Positions 9,382 through 18,775 of a stretch of 64,000 bases of DNA are shown here, piece by piece. Both the position numbers and the translations under genes were made by a program. Source of the DNA: Stutzerimonas stutzeri. Lineage in GTDB: Bacteria > Pseudomonadota > Gammaproteobacteria > Pseudomonadales > Pseudomonadaceae. The notes below the pieces were generated by a model. It made no database searches and was not told the DNA's origin. It worked only from the letters and a program-made list of their open reading frames with translations. Location of the stretch: NCBI RefSeq assembly GCF_009789555.1, contig NZ_CP046902.1, positions 484,001 to 548,000 of the forward strand, in the 5' to 3' direction. Numbering within the stretch: the stretch's first letter is position 1; each line of letters opens with the position of its first letter.

Positions 9382-10374
9382 ATGCTGGCTTCCAGAAACA
9401 TCCTGGTGCTGTACACCGGCGGCACCATCGGCATGCAACAGAGCGCCGATGGCCTGATGCCCGCCTCCGGTTTCGCCAGCAGGCTGCGCGCGCAACAGCA
9501 CCAGCAACCCCAGCTTGAACTGCCCGACTGGACATTGCGCGAGCTGCTGCCGCCGATCGACAGCGCCAACATGAACCCGGCCAACTGGCTGGCCATGGTC
9601 GAGGCCATTCGAGAAGGCGTCGAGCAAAACGGCTGCGATGGCGTGCTGTTGCTTCATGGCACCGATACGCTGGCCTACAGTGCGGGGGCGCTGAGCTTCC
9701 TGCTGCTCGGGCTCGAGGTGCCGGTTCTGCTCACCGGCTCCATGCTACCGGCCGGCGCACCGGGCAGCGACGCCTGGGATAACCTGTTCGGCGCGCTGCA
9801 AGCGCTTAACGCGGGCATCCAGCCGGGCGTGTACCTGTACTTCAACGGCAAGCTGATGCCCGGCGTACGGGCCAGCAAGCTGGGCACGGCGACCCTTGAT
9901 GCCTTCGGTGTCTCGCCTCGTCTGCGCGAGAGCGAACGTGCAGCGAGCATCCCGCCCTCGCTCGACTATCGTAAGCCGCGCCAGCCGGTAGGCGTCGCGG
10001 TGCTGCCGTTGTATCCGGGCATCGGTGCACCGCAGCTACGCGCCGTGCTCGACAGCGGCGTGCGGGGCGTGCTGCTCGAATGCTACGGCAGCGGCACGGG
10101 CCCGGCTGACGATACCGAGTGGCTGGCGGTCTTGAAGGACGCACACGAGCGCGGCGTGGTCCTGGCGGCCATCAGCCAGTGCCCGCAAGGTCACGTCGAG
10201 TTCGGCCTCTACGCCGCCGGCAGCAAGCTGGCCGCCAGTGGATTGGTGTCGGGCGGCGGCATGACGCGCGAAGCGGCCTTGGGCAAGTTGTTCGCCCTGC
10301 TTGGCGCGGGCTTGTCGCAGGCTGAGACCGAACATTGGTTCGCCCTCGACCTTTGCGGCGAACGGGCCGACTAG
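9382..10374 (+). CDS. ansA: L-asparaginase (cytoplasmic, AnsA-like)
   Basis: The enzyme hydrolyses L-asparagine to aspartate and ammonia. The 330-residue protein has both catalytic threonine regions: YTGGTIGM at residues 11-18 and HGTDTLAYSA at 92-101 (Thr94, Asp95). There is no signal peptide, which fits a type I cytoplasmic enzyme. AGGAGA lies 6 bases upstream of the ATG. The aspartate formed would be the substrate of AspA encoded 3 kb upstream. The gene converges on a hybrid kinase gene with only 9 bases between stop codons. Confidence 0.92.
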   Translation: MLASRNILVLYTGGTIGMQQSADGLMPASGFASRLRAQQHQQPQLELPDWTLRELLPPIDSANMNPANWLAMVEAIREGVEQNGCDGVLLLHGTDTLAYSAGALSFLLLGLEVPVLLTGSMLPAGAPGSDAWDNLFGALQALNAGIQPGVYLYFNGKLMPGVRASKLGTATLDAFGVSPRLRESERAASIPPSLDYRKPRQPVGVAVLPLYPGIGAPQLRAVLDSGVRGVLLECYGSGTGPADDTEWLAVLKDAHERGVVLAAISQCPQGHVEFGLYAAGSKLAASGLVSGGGMTREAALGKLFALLGAGLSQAETEHWFALDLCGERAD

Positions 10375-10383
10375 CCGTCAAGG

Positions 10384-13293
10384 TCAGGTCGGAGCGAATT
10401 CGACACCGGCCAGACAGGCGTGGGCCTGCCGACGCAATTCGTCGAGGTCCAGTGGCTTGACCAGCCGAGCCTGGCAGGCGATGCCTGCAGCCGCCTCGCT
10501 GGCCGCGCTCAGCACGATGACCGGCAACGCCCTGGTGGCAGGGGCCTGTCGCAACAACGCCAACAGCGCCTCGCCGTTCAGTTCGGGCAGGTTGAGGTCC
10601 AGCAGCAGCAAGTGCGGCGGATCGGCAAGCACCCGTTCCAAGGCGGTCCGGCCGTTGTCGATCACCTCCACTTCTCCGAGATGGGCCAACGCCTTGCGCA
10701 CCAGCAACTGGCTCGCCGGGTCGTCTTCCACATAGACGATCCGCGGTCGTCGACGGGTGGGCGGCACAGGCTGAGGTTCCGCAACCGGTAGCGCGATCCA
10801 GAAAACACTGCCCGCGCCCAGTGCGCTTTTCACGCCCATGCTGCCGCCCATCAGTTTGGCGTACTCCAGGCTCAGCGACAGGCCGATGCCGGCACCTTGA
10901 ATATTCGAGTTTTCACGCCCCAACCGCTGGAAGGGCTCGAACAGCCGGGTCTGCGACGCCTCGTCGATGCCGATCCCGCTGTCTTCAACCAGCAGCCGCA
11001 CCTGCCCGGCCACCGTTTCGATGGCCAAGCGTATCCGCCCGCCTGGAATGTTGTACTTGATCGCGTTGGACAGCAGGTTGAGCAGCACCTGGCGCAGTCG
11101 ACGCGGCTCGGCCAGCACCTCGAGGGGGGCCGGCGGCAGCTCGAACGCCAATTGCAGGTCATGGCGCTGGACGTCGAGCGCGACCAGTTCGGTGCATTCG
11201 CGCATCAGCGCGGTGACTTCGACCCGTTCGAGTTTCAGCCGGGGCCGCTCGGCCTGCAGGCTCGACCAGTCGAGAATGTCGCCCAGCAGCTGATTCAGGT
11301 GACGGCTGGCCAGCAGGATTTCATCAAGGTAGTCAGCCGCCTCCGGATCGGCCTCGGGGGAGCAGTCCATTCGCATGAGCTGGGCGAATCCGAGGATGGC
11401 GTTCAGCGGCGTCCGCAGCTCGTGGCTGATGCTGGAGATCAGGTGAGTCTTGGCCTCGTTGGCCGCCTGGGCCTGCCGGGTGGCGTGACGAAGATCATCT
11501 TCGACCCGTTTGATCGTATCGATATCGACGTGGGTGCCAGCCAGCAGCGTGGCCTCGCCGGTTTTCCGATCACGCTCGAGTATGCGACCGCGACTCAACA
11601 ACCAGTGGTACTGCCCAAGCGCGTCGGCGAAGCGATACTCGCACTCGTAGCGGGTCGCATCGCCGGACTGCACACGCGCCAGTTCGGCATGCACGCGGGG
11701 CAGGTCACGCGGATGGATGCGTTGCAGGAACTGTGCTTTGCCGACTCGCGCCGAAGGCAATCCGAAGCGTTCGGGCAGGCGTCCACGCAGGTGCAGCGTG
11801 GCGCTGCGCATGTCGTGTTCCCAGAGGCTTTCGGTCGAACTCTCGAGCACCAGTTCGAGGCGTTTCTGTGCCTGCGTCCGCTGCGCCTCGCTGCGTTCCA
11901 GCTGCGCCCCGATGGCTCGGGTGTGCTGCGCCAGATCATCCAGTTCGCGAATCCGCGACGAGGCCGACCGGGGTCGCCACCGGCCCTGGCCGATCTGCCC
12001 CATCATCCGCGAAATGCTCGCAATGGGGGCGAGCAGCGACTGGCTGAGTTGCCGTGCGCGCAGCCACATGTAGGCAAAGAACAGCAGATAGAACAGCACC
12101 AGGCCTGCGATCAGCAAATAGCCGATCTGCCGGTAGTGGCTGGCAAGCGTTGTGGTCTGGCTGAACACCTCGGCTTCGTCCACCACCGCAAGCAGACGCC
12201 AGCCGGTCTGCTCGACCGTGGCCCAGGCCACCAACTGACGCTGACCATCAAGGCTCACGCTCTTTACCCCTTCGGCCTGCGCAGCGATAGCGCTGGCCAA
12301 CCGGCTGGTTTGCACGCGGCGTCCGAGCTGGAAGTCCTCAGGTTTGAAAATCTCACGCCCAATCGCTTCGGCGTAGGAATGATCGGTCAGTTCGGCAAGC
12401 CCGAACTGACGCTCGCCGGCCTTGGGCAGCGCCATGATGTTGAGGTCGCGACTGATCAGCATGGCATACCCTTTCCAGGGCACCCGCAAGCTGGCGATCC
12501 GTTGCAGGATGCCACTGACGGTGACGTCGATGCCGCAGACGCCCTCCAGGAAATCGCCGCGATACACCGGCGCGATGGCGGACATCATCCAGCCGTTCCC
12601 CGCGGGATCGAGATAGACATCGGTCCAGACGACCCGGCGCGCCGGGTTTTGCCAGGAGCTGGCCAGGTAGTAGAAATTGAAGCTGGGGATGTCCACGTCC
12701 GGCGGGTACTGCGCCGCCGTGTCGAACCACGGGTAGATGTGGTTGTAGCTGTCCCAGCTGTTGAAATAGAGGCTGGCGATCAGCGGGTTGCCCGCATGCA
12801 GGTCCATCATCAGCGGATCGAGACGGCGCAAGCGCGCCACCTTTTGCAGGTCCTGCTGCTCGGGCGCGGTGGCCGCGGAATAGAAGCTCGCCGCGCCGCC
12901 CTCATCGAGCGGGCTGTAGCGCACCCCATCCTCGCGCAGCATCAGCTCGACAGGCGGCTCGGGACGGTCATCCTTCAACGCACGAGCGGTAAAATTGCGA
13001 AACAGGGTCGTGGCGCTCGCCACCTGTTCCAACTGCTGGCTGATGATTCGAGACTCGCGGTCGACCCCGGCTTGCAGTTCGGAAAGCGCCGTCTCGCGCA
13101 GATGCTCGATCTGCGCGTCGCGAATGGCATTGTTGGTCAACAGATAAGCCGCGATCAGCACGACCTCGACCAGCACCAGCGGTATCAGCGCGCTGCGGAC
13201 GAAGGCGCGCCAGATCCATTGGCGTATCCCGGTAGGGTTTTTCGATGACACTACGCTGCTCCAGCGATCCGACTCGCGCGCCTGCCCGGCCAA
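10384..13293 (-). CDS. Membrane hybrid sensor histidine kinase with periplasmic Cache-like sensor
   Basis: The 969-residue protein has a membrane segment at about 32-53, a periplasmic region to about 388 that looks like a double Cache sensor (FYYLASSWQNPARR, GVCGIDVTV), and a second segment at 391-410. A PAS domain (about 475-600), a HisKA box with His624 in SHELRTPLNAI, an ATPase domain (NAIKYN, DSGIGI, GAGIGLSL) and a receiver with Asp899 in LLLLDLNLP follow. It should bind an extracellular ligand and pass phosphate to its own receiver. No partner regulator is adjacent. It starts 67 bases after cysQ ends; an internal GTG start is possible. Confidence 0.9.
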   Translation of the reverse strand: MAGQARESDRWSSVVSSKNPTGIRQWIWRAFVRSALIPLVLVEVVLIAAYLLTNNAIRDAQIEHLRETALSELQAGVDRESRIISQQLEQVASATTLFRNFTARALKDDRPEPPVELMLREDGVRYSPLDEGGAASFYSAATAPEQQDLQKVARLRRLDPLMMDLHAGNPLIASLYFNSWDSYNHIYPWFDTAAQYPPDVDIPSFNFYYLASSWQNPARRVVWTDVYLDPAGNGWMMSAIAPVYRGDFLEGVCGIDVTVSGILQRIASLRVPWKGYAMLISRDLNIMALPKAGERQFGLAELTDHSYAEAIGREIFKPEDFQLGRRVQTSRLASAIAAQAEGVKSVSLDGQRQLVAWATVEQTGWRLLAVVDEAEVFSQTTTLASHYRQIGYLLIAGLVLFYLLFFAYMWLRARQLSQSLLAPIASISRMMGQIGQGRWRPRSASSRIRELDDLAQHTRAIGAQLERSEAQRTQAQKRLELVLESSTESLWEHDMRSATLHLRGRLPERFGLPSARVGKAQFLQRIHPRDLPRVHAELARVQSGDATRYECEYRFADALGQYHWLLSRGRILERDRKTGEATLLAGTHVDIDTIKRVEDDLRHATRQAQAANEAKTHLISSISHELRTPLNAILGFAQLMRMDCSPEADPEAADYLDEILLASRHLNQLLGDILDWSSLQAERPRLKLERVEVTALMRECTELVALDVQRHDLQLAFELPPAPLEVLAEPRRLRQVLLNLLSNAIKYNIPGGRIRLAIETVAGQVRLLVEDSGIGIDEASQTRLFEPFQRLGRENSNIQGAGIGLSLSLEYAKLMGGSMGVKSALGAGSVFWIALPVAEPQPVPPTRRRPRIVYVEDDPASQLLVRKALAHLGEVEVIDNGRTALERVLADPPHLLLLDLNLPELNGEALLALLRQAPATRALPVIVLSAASEAAAGIACQARLVKPLDLDELRRQAHACLAGVEFAPT

Positions 13294-13360
13294 GGCGGCC
13301 GTGGCATCATCGCCACCGGTTCGCCTTCCCTGTGATAACCGATAGCGATACCGAAGCGGC

Positions 13361-14176
13361 TCAGCGGTTCGCCAGTTCGATCAGCCCGTCACGCCACGCC
13401 ACACCCTGCGGTAATGCCAGGAAGGACGGGTTGAGATAGTGTTCCCGCGCCTCGTAGGTCAGCGTGGCACCGCCGGTATCCAGCACTTCGCCGCCCGCGC
13501 CCTCGAGCACGCCCTGGGCGGCAGCGGTGTCCCACTGCGAAGTCGGCGCCAGCCGCGGGTAGCAGTCGGCGGCGCCCTCGGCCAGCAGACAGAATTTCAG
13601 CGAGCTGCCGACGCTGGCCAGGTCCAACCCGCCGAAGCGCTGGTGCAAGCCTTCGAGCAGACGTTCCTGCGCCGGGCTCGAATGGCGGCGACTGGCGACC
13701 ACCGTGAACGCCTCGGCCGGTTCGCGGCGCACCTGCAACGGTTGCGCCGCGCCATCGGCTTCGGCGCGCCAGGCCCCGAAGCCGGCGCCGCCGTAATAGC
13801 AGCGACCATTGGCCGGTATGCCGACCACACCGAACAGCACCCGCCCTTGCTCGATCAGCGCGACATTGACGGTGAACTCTTCGCTGCCGGCAATGAACTC
13901 CTGGGTGCCGTCCAGCGGGTCGACCAGCCACCAGCGCGTCCAGCCCGCGCGTTCGGCCAGGCTCAGGTTGCAATCTTCCTCCGACAGCACCGGGATATCC
14001 GGGTCCAGCGCGCGCAAGCCGTCGGCAAGCAGATGATGGGCGGCCATGTCAGCGGCAGTCACCGGCGAGGCGTCCGCCTTCTCATGCACCTGCACATCGT
14101 TGCGCCAATACGGCAGGATCGCCTGGCCGGCGTCGCGGACCAGGTCGATGACCCTGGCCAAATAAGGATGGCTCAT
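13361..14176 (-). CDS. cysQ: 3'(2'),5'-bisphosphate nucleotidase CysQ
   Basis: CysQ removes the 3'-phosphate from PAP, a by-product of sulfate assimilation that inhibits other enzymes. The 271-residue protein has the inositol-monophosphatase metal site WWLVDPLDGTQEF (Asp86, Asp89), SEE at 65-67, and the C-terminal QWDTAAAQGVL block with the third metal ligand. The length is normal. Its start codon overlaps the nudE stop by 4 bases (ATGA), so the two are co-translated. The pairing of nudE with cysQ recurs in other pseudomonads. Confidence 0.95.
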   Translation of the reverse strand: MSHPYLARVIDLVRDAGQAILPYWRNDVQVHEKADASPVTAADMAAHHLLADGLRALDPDIPVLSEEDCNLSLAERAGWTRWWLVDPLDGTQEFIAGSEEFTVNVALIEQGRVLFGVVGIPANGRCYYGGAGFGAWRAEADGAAQPLQVRREPAEAFTVVASRRHSSPAQERLLEGLHQRFGGLDLASVGSSLKFCLLAEGAADCYPRLAPTSQWDTAAAQGVLEGAGGEVLDTGGATLTYEAREHYLNPSFLALPQGVAWRDGLIELANR

Positions 14177-14739
14177 CGGTCGAACTCCCCTCGCTCGCTC
14201 AGCAGGTCCCGGGCCAGGTAAAGCGCCGCCAAGGCGCGTCCTTCGGTGAATTGCGGATTCTGGATCAGGCTCGACAGCTCGCGCAGATCGATCCGGTCGA
14301 CGCGCATCGGCTCCGGCTCGTCGCCAGGTAACTGTTCGGCGAAGAGGTCGCGGGCCAGCACGACCTGGATCTTCTGGCTCATGTAACCGGGCGAGAGGGA
14401 CAGTTCGGTGAGCAACTCCAGGCGACGCGCGCCGAAGCCGGCCTCTTCTTTCAGCTCACGGTTGGCGGCATCGAGTACATCTTCACCCGGTTCGATCAAG
14501 CCCTTGGGCAACGACAGCTCATAGGTATCGGTGCCACCGCAGTACTCCTCGACCAGCAGCGCCCGCCCGTCGGCATCCAGCGCGACGATCATCACCGCGC
14601 CATAGCCGGTGCCTTGCCCCACCAACCGTTCGTAGGTGCGTTCGACACCGTTGGAAAACCGCAGCTGCAGCTGCTCGACACGGAACAGACGGCTGGTGGC
14701 AACGATCTCACGGGCAAGCACGGTAGGTTTCTGGCGCAT
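14173..14739 (-). CDS. nudE: ADP compounds hydrolase NudE (Nudix)
   Basis: NudE hydrolyses ADP-ribose, NADH, diadenosine polyphosphates and similar compounds. The 188-residue protein carries a complete Nudix box from residue 80 to 102 (GLIEPGEDVLDAANRELKEE, then AGF). The frame extends 36 codons upstream, but the ATG used has AAGGAT before it and gives the usual start, MRQKPTVLAREIVA. It overlaps cysQ by 4 bases. It is divergent from the YrfG-like phosphatase gene. Confidence 0.94.
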   Translation of the reverse strand: MRQKPTVLAREIVATSRLFRVEQLQLRFSNGVERTYERLVGQGTGYGAVMIVALDADGRALLVEEYCGGTDTYELSLPKGLIEPGEDVLDAANRELKEEAGFGARRLELLTELSLSPGYMSQKIQVVLARDLFAEQLPGDEPEPMRVDRIDLRELSSLIQNPQFTEGRALAALYLARDLLSERGEFDR

Positions 14740-14859
14740 GGGGATATCCTTGAAACGCGAGTCGCAATCATAACCCGCCTTTTCGCCATCGCCGTGAACG
14801 CTTTGCATCGAACCGACCGCTGTCGCACCATTGCGCCCATTGCACACGAAGAGCCCGTC

Positions 14860-15540
14860 ATGATCGATTCATTGCCCTGGTCCGAGATCGAAACCGTCCT
14901 GCTGGACATGGACGGTACCCTGCTGGATCTGCACTTCGACAACCATTTCTGGCTCGAACTCCTGCCCCAGCGTTACGCCGCACTGCACGGCATCAGCCGG
15001 GCCATGGCCGAACTGGAGCTGGCCCCGCTGTTCAATGAACACGAAGGCCGGCTCACCTGGTACTGCCTGGATTTCTGGACGCGGGAGCTGAGCCTGCCGA
15101 TCCGTGAAATGAAGCGTGAAGTGGCTGACCTGATCGCCCTGCGCCCGGCGGCGGACGAGTTCCTCGCGGCGCTGCGTGACGCCGGCAAGCGAGTGGTCCT
15201 GATCACCAACGCCCATCGCGATTCGTTGTCGTTGAAGCTTGAGCGCGTCGAGCTGGCGCCTTGGTTCGATCGTCTGATCAGCTCGCATGACTACGGCTTT
15301 CCCAAGGAGCAGCCGCAGTTCTGGCATGCGCTCAAAGCGGATCTGGATTTCAACCCGGCCCGCTCGCTGTTCATCGACGACAGCCTGCCGGTATTGCGTA
15401 GCGCCCGGGATTACGGCATTGCGCATCTGCTGGCGATCAGCGAACCGGACAGCCGTCGAGGACAAAAAAATACTGAAGAATTCGCTGCCGTCGGCGATTA
15501 CCTGGAGCTGATTCGCAGCCTGCAGGGCTATCCCGCCTGA
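14860..15540 (+). CDS. yrfG: HAD-family GMP/IMP nucleotidase YrfG-like
   Basis: The 226-residue protein belongs to the haloacid dehalogenase hydrolases. Motif I is LLDMDGTLLD (Asp16, Asp18), motif II is VVLITNAH, the lysine region is FPKEQPQFW and motif IV is SLFIDDSLPV. YrfG in E. coli dephosphorylates purine mononucleotides. Placement next to nudE matches the conserved nudE-yrfG neighbourhood. The frame is open upstream, but MIDSLPWSEIETVLLDMDG is the natural family start. The substrate is inferred from the family. Confidence 0.88.
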   Translation: MIDSLPWSEIETVLLDMDGTLLDLHFDNHFWLELLPQRYAALHGISRAMAELELAPLFNEHEGRLTWYCLDFWTRELSLPIREMKREVADLIALRPAADEFLAALRDAGKRVVLITNAHRDSLSLKLERVELAPWFDRLISSHDYGFPKEQPQFWHALKADLDFNPARSLFIDDSLPVLRSARDYGIAHLLAISEPDSRRGQKNTEEFAAVGDYLELIRSLQGYPA

Positions 15541-15716
15541 TGCCGAGACCACGCCGGATTTAACACGAGGGTCAGCGGTCCCTATAGGCAGGAGCCAGGC
15601 AACACGGCTTCGAGCGACAAGACTAACCTGGCCCAGCCCTGCTGCGCCGGTCCAGGCAAACGGTGCCGCACACGCGATGATTGCCCAACGGCCCATCGCG
15701 CTTCGATGGATGATTT

Positions 15717-17819
15717 ATGGCAATAGAGACTGGGCCCTGGGCGGCCGGTACCCATGAAATGAGCAGGCGCATCCGCAGCCATGATTGGAGCGCAACGCCA
15801 CTGGGCCCGTTCGAGCAGTGGCCCGCGGCGCTGCGAATCCTGCTCGGCACGCTGCTCGAGGTACCGCTGCCCATGTGCATTCTCTGGAGCAAGGCCGGCT
15901 TTCAGCTCTATAACGACGCCCATGCGGCGTTGATCGGCCGTCGCCACCCTGCCGCCCTGGGTGCGCCGGTCGCCGACACCTGGGGCGATGTCTGGCCCGA
16001 GCTGATCGCCGCGCGCGAGAGCGGTGAGCGCGACCAGTCCTGCCTGCTGCGCAACCACCGCCTCAGCGAAGATGGGACCTCCGACGGGCCGGCCGCCTGG
16101 TTTGACCTGGCCCTCAGTCCGATCCGCGACGGCGAAGTGATTGGCGGGCAGCTGTTGTGCCTGCGCCACAGCGAGGAAGAAGCGCTACGCCGCAGTGAAG
16201 CGGAGATCCGCATGATCACCGACGCCCTGCCTGTGCTCATTGGCTACGTCGACCGTGAGGAGCGGTATCGCTTCAACAACCGTCACTATGAAACCTGGTT
16301 CGGCCAGACGCCCGACGTCCTGTTTGGCAAGCATTTGCGGGAGGTGCTCGGCGAATCCGCCTACAACGAGCGCCGCGCGCAGATCGACGCCGCCCTGGCC
16401 GGCCAGGAAGCGATCTTCGAAGCCTCCATGCCTCATCGGGACGGCACGTTGCGCCACGCCTGGATGCATTACCTGCCGCGTCGCGACGCCGATGGTCAAG
16501 TACAGGGCTTCTTTGTCCTGGCCCAGGACGTCACCGAGCGCTGGCGCGCCGAACAGGCGCTGCGCGAACTCAACGAGACGCTGGAAAGCCGCGTGCAGGA
16601 GCGCACCGAGGCACTGGCCGAAGTCTATGAGCGGCTGGTCACGGAAATGGCCAGCCGTGAGCAGGCACAGGAAGCCCTGCGTCAGGCGCAAAAGATGGAA
16701 GCGGTCGGCCAGCTCACGGGCGGCATCGCCCACGATTTCAACAACATGCTCACCGGCATCATCGGCGGCCTCGACCTGGTCCAGCGTTACAATCAGTCTG
16801 GTCGCCATCACGAAACCCAGCGCTTCATCGACGCCGCAACGAGTTCGGCCAACCGAGCCGCCGCACTGACCCATCGGTTGCTGGCCTTCGCCCGCCGCCA
16901 GCCACTGAATCTCAAGCGGGTCGACCTCAATGCCCTGGTGGAATCGATGCGCGACCTGATGGTGCGAACCCTGGGCAGCCATATCCTGATTGACGCCGTG
17001 CTGGCACCCGACCTGTGGGCGGCCAACAGCGACGAAAACCAGCTGGAAAGCGCCTTGCTCAACCTGGTGATCAACGCACGCGATGCCATGCCAGACGGCG
17101 GCAGCCTGTACATCGCCACCGCCAATGTGCAATTGCAGCGCCACGCCGAGGTCGGCGAGCTGCCGCCAGGGCGTTACGTCAGCCTCAGCGTAATCGACAG
17201 CGGCTGCGGCATGACGCCCAAGGTGCTCGCCGCCGCCTTCGAGCCCTTCTTCACCACCAAGCCCATCGGCCAGGGCACCGGTCTCGGCCTATCGATGATC
17301 TACGGTTTTGCCCGCCAGGCCGGGGGCCACGTACAGATCCGCAGCGAACCCGGCAATGGCACCGAGGTCACGCTCTACCTGCCCGCGTATCACGGGCCGG
17401 CATCGCCTGCGGCACGCTTCGAACCGTCGGAACAGGCGCCGCAGGCGGTACAGGGCGAAACCGTGCTGGTGGTCGAGGATGATCCCGCCGTGCGGCTACT
17501 GGTGCTGGACGTGCTGGGGATGCTTGGCTATCGCGCCCTGGACGCCGCCGAGGGCAATGCGGCCGTGCAGATTCTCGAAAGCGGCGAGCGCATCGACCTG
17601 CTCATTTCAGACGTGGGTCTGCCCGGCATGAACGGTCGCCAGCTGGCCGATATCGCTCGCCAGCAGCGTCCCGGACTGAGCGTGCTGTTCATGACCGGTT
17701 ACGCCGAACAAGCCGCCAGCAGCGGCTTTCTGGATGCCGGGATGGACATGATCAGCAAGCCGTTCTCGATCGACGACCTGGCCACACGGGTGCGCGATAT
17801 GCTGGCACGCGAGCCGTAG
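15717..17819 (+). CDS. Soluble PAS hybrid histidine kinase with C-terminal receiver
   Basis: The 700-residue protein lacks membrane segments. An N-terminal PAS-like region (about 20-150) is followed by a PAS/PAC domain (160-280), a coiled linker, a phosphoacceptor His339 in GGIAHDFNNML, an ATPase domain (NARDAMPDGG, GTGLGLSM) and a receiver with Asp632. The HDFNNM box places it in the kinase subgroup typical of hybrid kinases without HAMP. The kinase-receiver half closely resembles that of the large kinase at 57.4 kb. The start is an ATG with a weak ribosome-binding site. The signal and output are unknown. Confidence 0.88.
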   Translation: MAIETGPWAAGTHEMSRRIRSHDWSATPLGPFEQWPAALRILLGTLLEVPLPMCILWSKAGFQLYNDAHAALIGRRHPAALGAPVADTWGDVWPELIAARESGERDQSCLLRNHRLSEDGTSDGPAAWFDLALSPIRDGEVIGGQLLCLRHSEEEALRRSEAEIRMITDALPVLIGYVDREERYRFNNRHYETWFGQTPDVLFGKHLREVLGESAYNERRAQIDAALAGQEAIFEASMPHRDGTLRHAWMHYLPRRDADGQVQGFFVLAQDVTERWRAEQALRELNETLESRVQERTEALAEVYERLVTEMASREQAQEALRQAQKMEAVGQLTGGIAHDFNNMLTGIIGGLDLVQRYNQSGRHHETQRFIDAATSSANRAAALTHRLLAFARRQPLNLKRVDLNALVESMRDLMVRTLGSHILIDAVLAPDLWAANSDENQLESALLNLVINARDAMPDGGSLYIATANVQLQRHAEVGELPPGRYVSLSVIDSGCGMTPKVLAAAFEPFFTTKPIGQGTGLGLSMIYGFARQAGGHVQIRSEPGNGTEVTLYLPAYHGPASPAARFEPSEQAPQAVQGETVLVVEDDPAVRLLVLDVLGMLGYRALDAAEGNAAVQILESGERIDLLISDVGLPGMNGRQLADIARQQRPGLSVLFMTGYAEQAASSGFLDAGMDMISKPFSIDDLATRVRDMLAREP

Positions 17820-17929
17820 CAAAGGGGAGGACAGGTGGACGCAACGCACATTGAAAAAACATCCGCGACCGTTCACAGTCGGACGACCGGCAGGCAATCT
17901 GCTCGAACGGTCCACTATCGAGTTCGCCC

Positions 17930-18775
17930 ATGAAGGCTCCACATCGTCCCAGCGCGGTCTCGGACCACAGCGTACCGGCCGGGGCCAGTCAACGCTATGC
18001 GTTCCATGTCCTCGGCGATTCCCTGAGCGAGCCAGTCGAGCTGGCAGAAGAGTGCGCGCTGGCGATCGCCTATAACGGCATCAGCCAGGCAGTGATGATG
18101 GTATCGCCGTCCGACCTCGAGGATTTCGTCGTGGGTTTCAGCCTGGGCAGCGGCATTGTCGATGACGCCAGCGAAATCTACGACATCCGTATCAGCGGCT
18201 CCGGCAGCGGACGCCAAGCCGAAGTCGACATTGCCAGCCGTGCCTTCTGGGCGCTCAAGCAGCAGCGCCGGCAGCTGCCCGGTAATGCCAGCTGCGGGCT
18301 GTGCGGCGTCGAAGCGCTGGAACAGGCGCTACCGCAACTGCCGGTGATGCCTGGCGCGCCCCTGCCGCCGGCGCACTGGCTGCAAGACTTGCGTCAGCGG
18401 ATCGCTGAATTCCAGCCGCTCGGCCAGACATGCGGAGCGGTCCATGCCGCCTTGTTCATCGATTCACAAGGCCAGATTTGCCTCGGTCGCGAAGATATTG
18501 GCCGGCACAACGCCCTGGACAAGCTGATCGGAGCCCTCAGCCGCAGCCGCCAGGACGTCGCCGGCGGCGTTGCCGTCGTCACCAGCCGCTGCAGCCTGGA
18601 ACTGATCCACAAGGTGCAGCGCGCCGGCATTGCGACATTGGTCAGCTTCTCCTCTCCCACTGGACTGGCGGCGAGTTGGGCGCAACGTCACAACCTCAAC
18701 CTGATCCACATCCCACAGCGCAGCCCGCCGCGTGTGTTCAGCCCCACCGTCGGCTCAGCCGAGGCGCAAGCATGA
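17930..18775 (+). CDS. fdhD: Formate dehydrogenase accessory sulfurtransferase FdhD
   Basis: FdhD passes sulfur from IscS to the molybdenum cofactor so that formate-dehydrogenase-type enzymes become active. The 281-residue protein has the CGLCG motif (Cys122, Cys125), whose cysteine relays sulfur. It also has the GREDIGRHNALDKLIG signature near residue 186 and a C-terminal SSPTGLA block. Its stop codon overlaps the start of a YdeP-like oxidoreductase, so it probably serves that enzyme. Confidence 0.95.
   Translation: MKAPHRPSAVSDHSVPAGASQRYAFHVLGDSLSEPVELAEECALAIAYNGISQAVMMVSPSDLEDFVVGFSLGSGIVDDASEIYDIRISGSGSGRQAEVDIASRAFWALKQQRRQLPGNASCGLCGVEALEQALPQLPVMPGAPLPPAHWLQDLRQRIAEFQPLGQTCGAVHAALFIDSQGQICLGREDIGRHNALDKLIGALSRSRQDVAGGVAVVTSRCSLELIHKVQRAGIATLVSFSSPTGLAASWAQRHNLNLIHIPQRSPPRVFSPTVGSAEAQA

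Noticed and set aside
10897..13248. 783-codon plus-strand frame
   Set aside because: Antisense to the hybrid kinase, whose domain motifs are clear. The translation has no recognisable fold and results from GC-rich codon bias.
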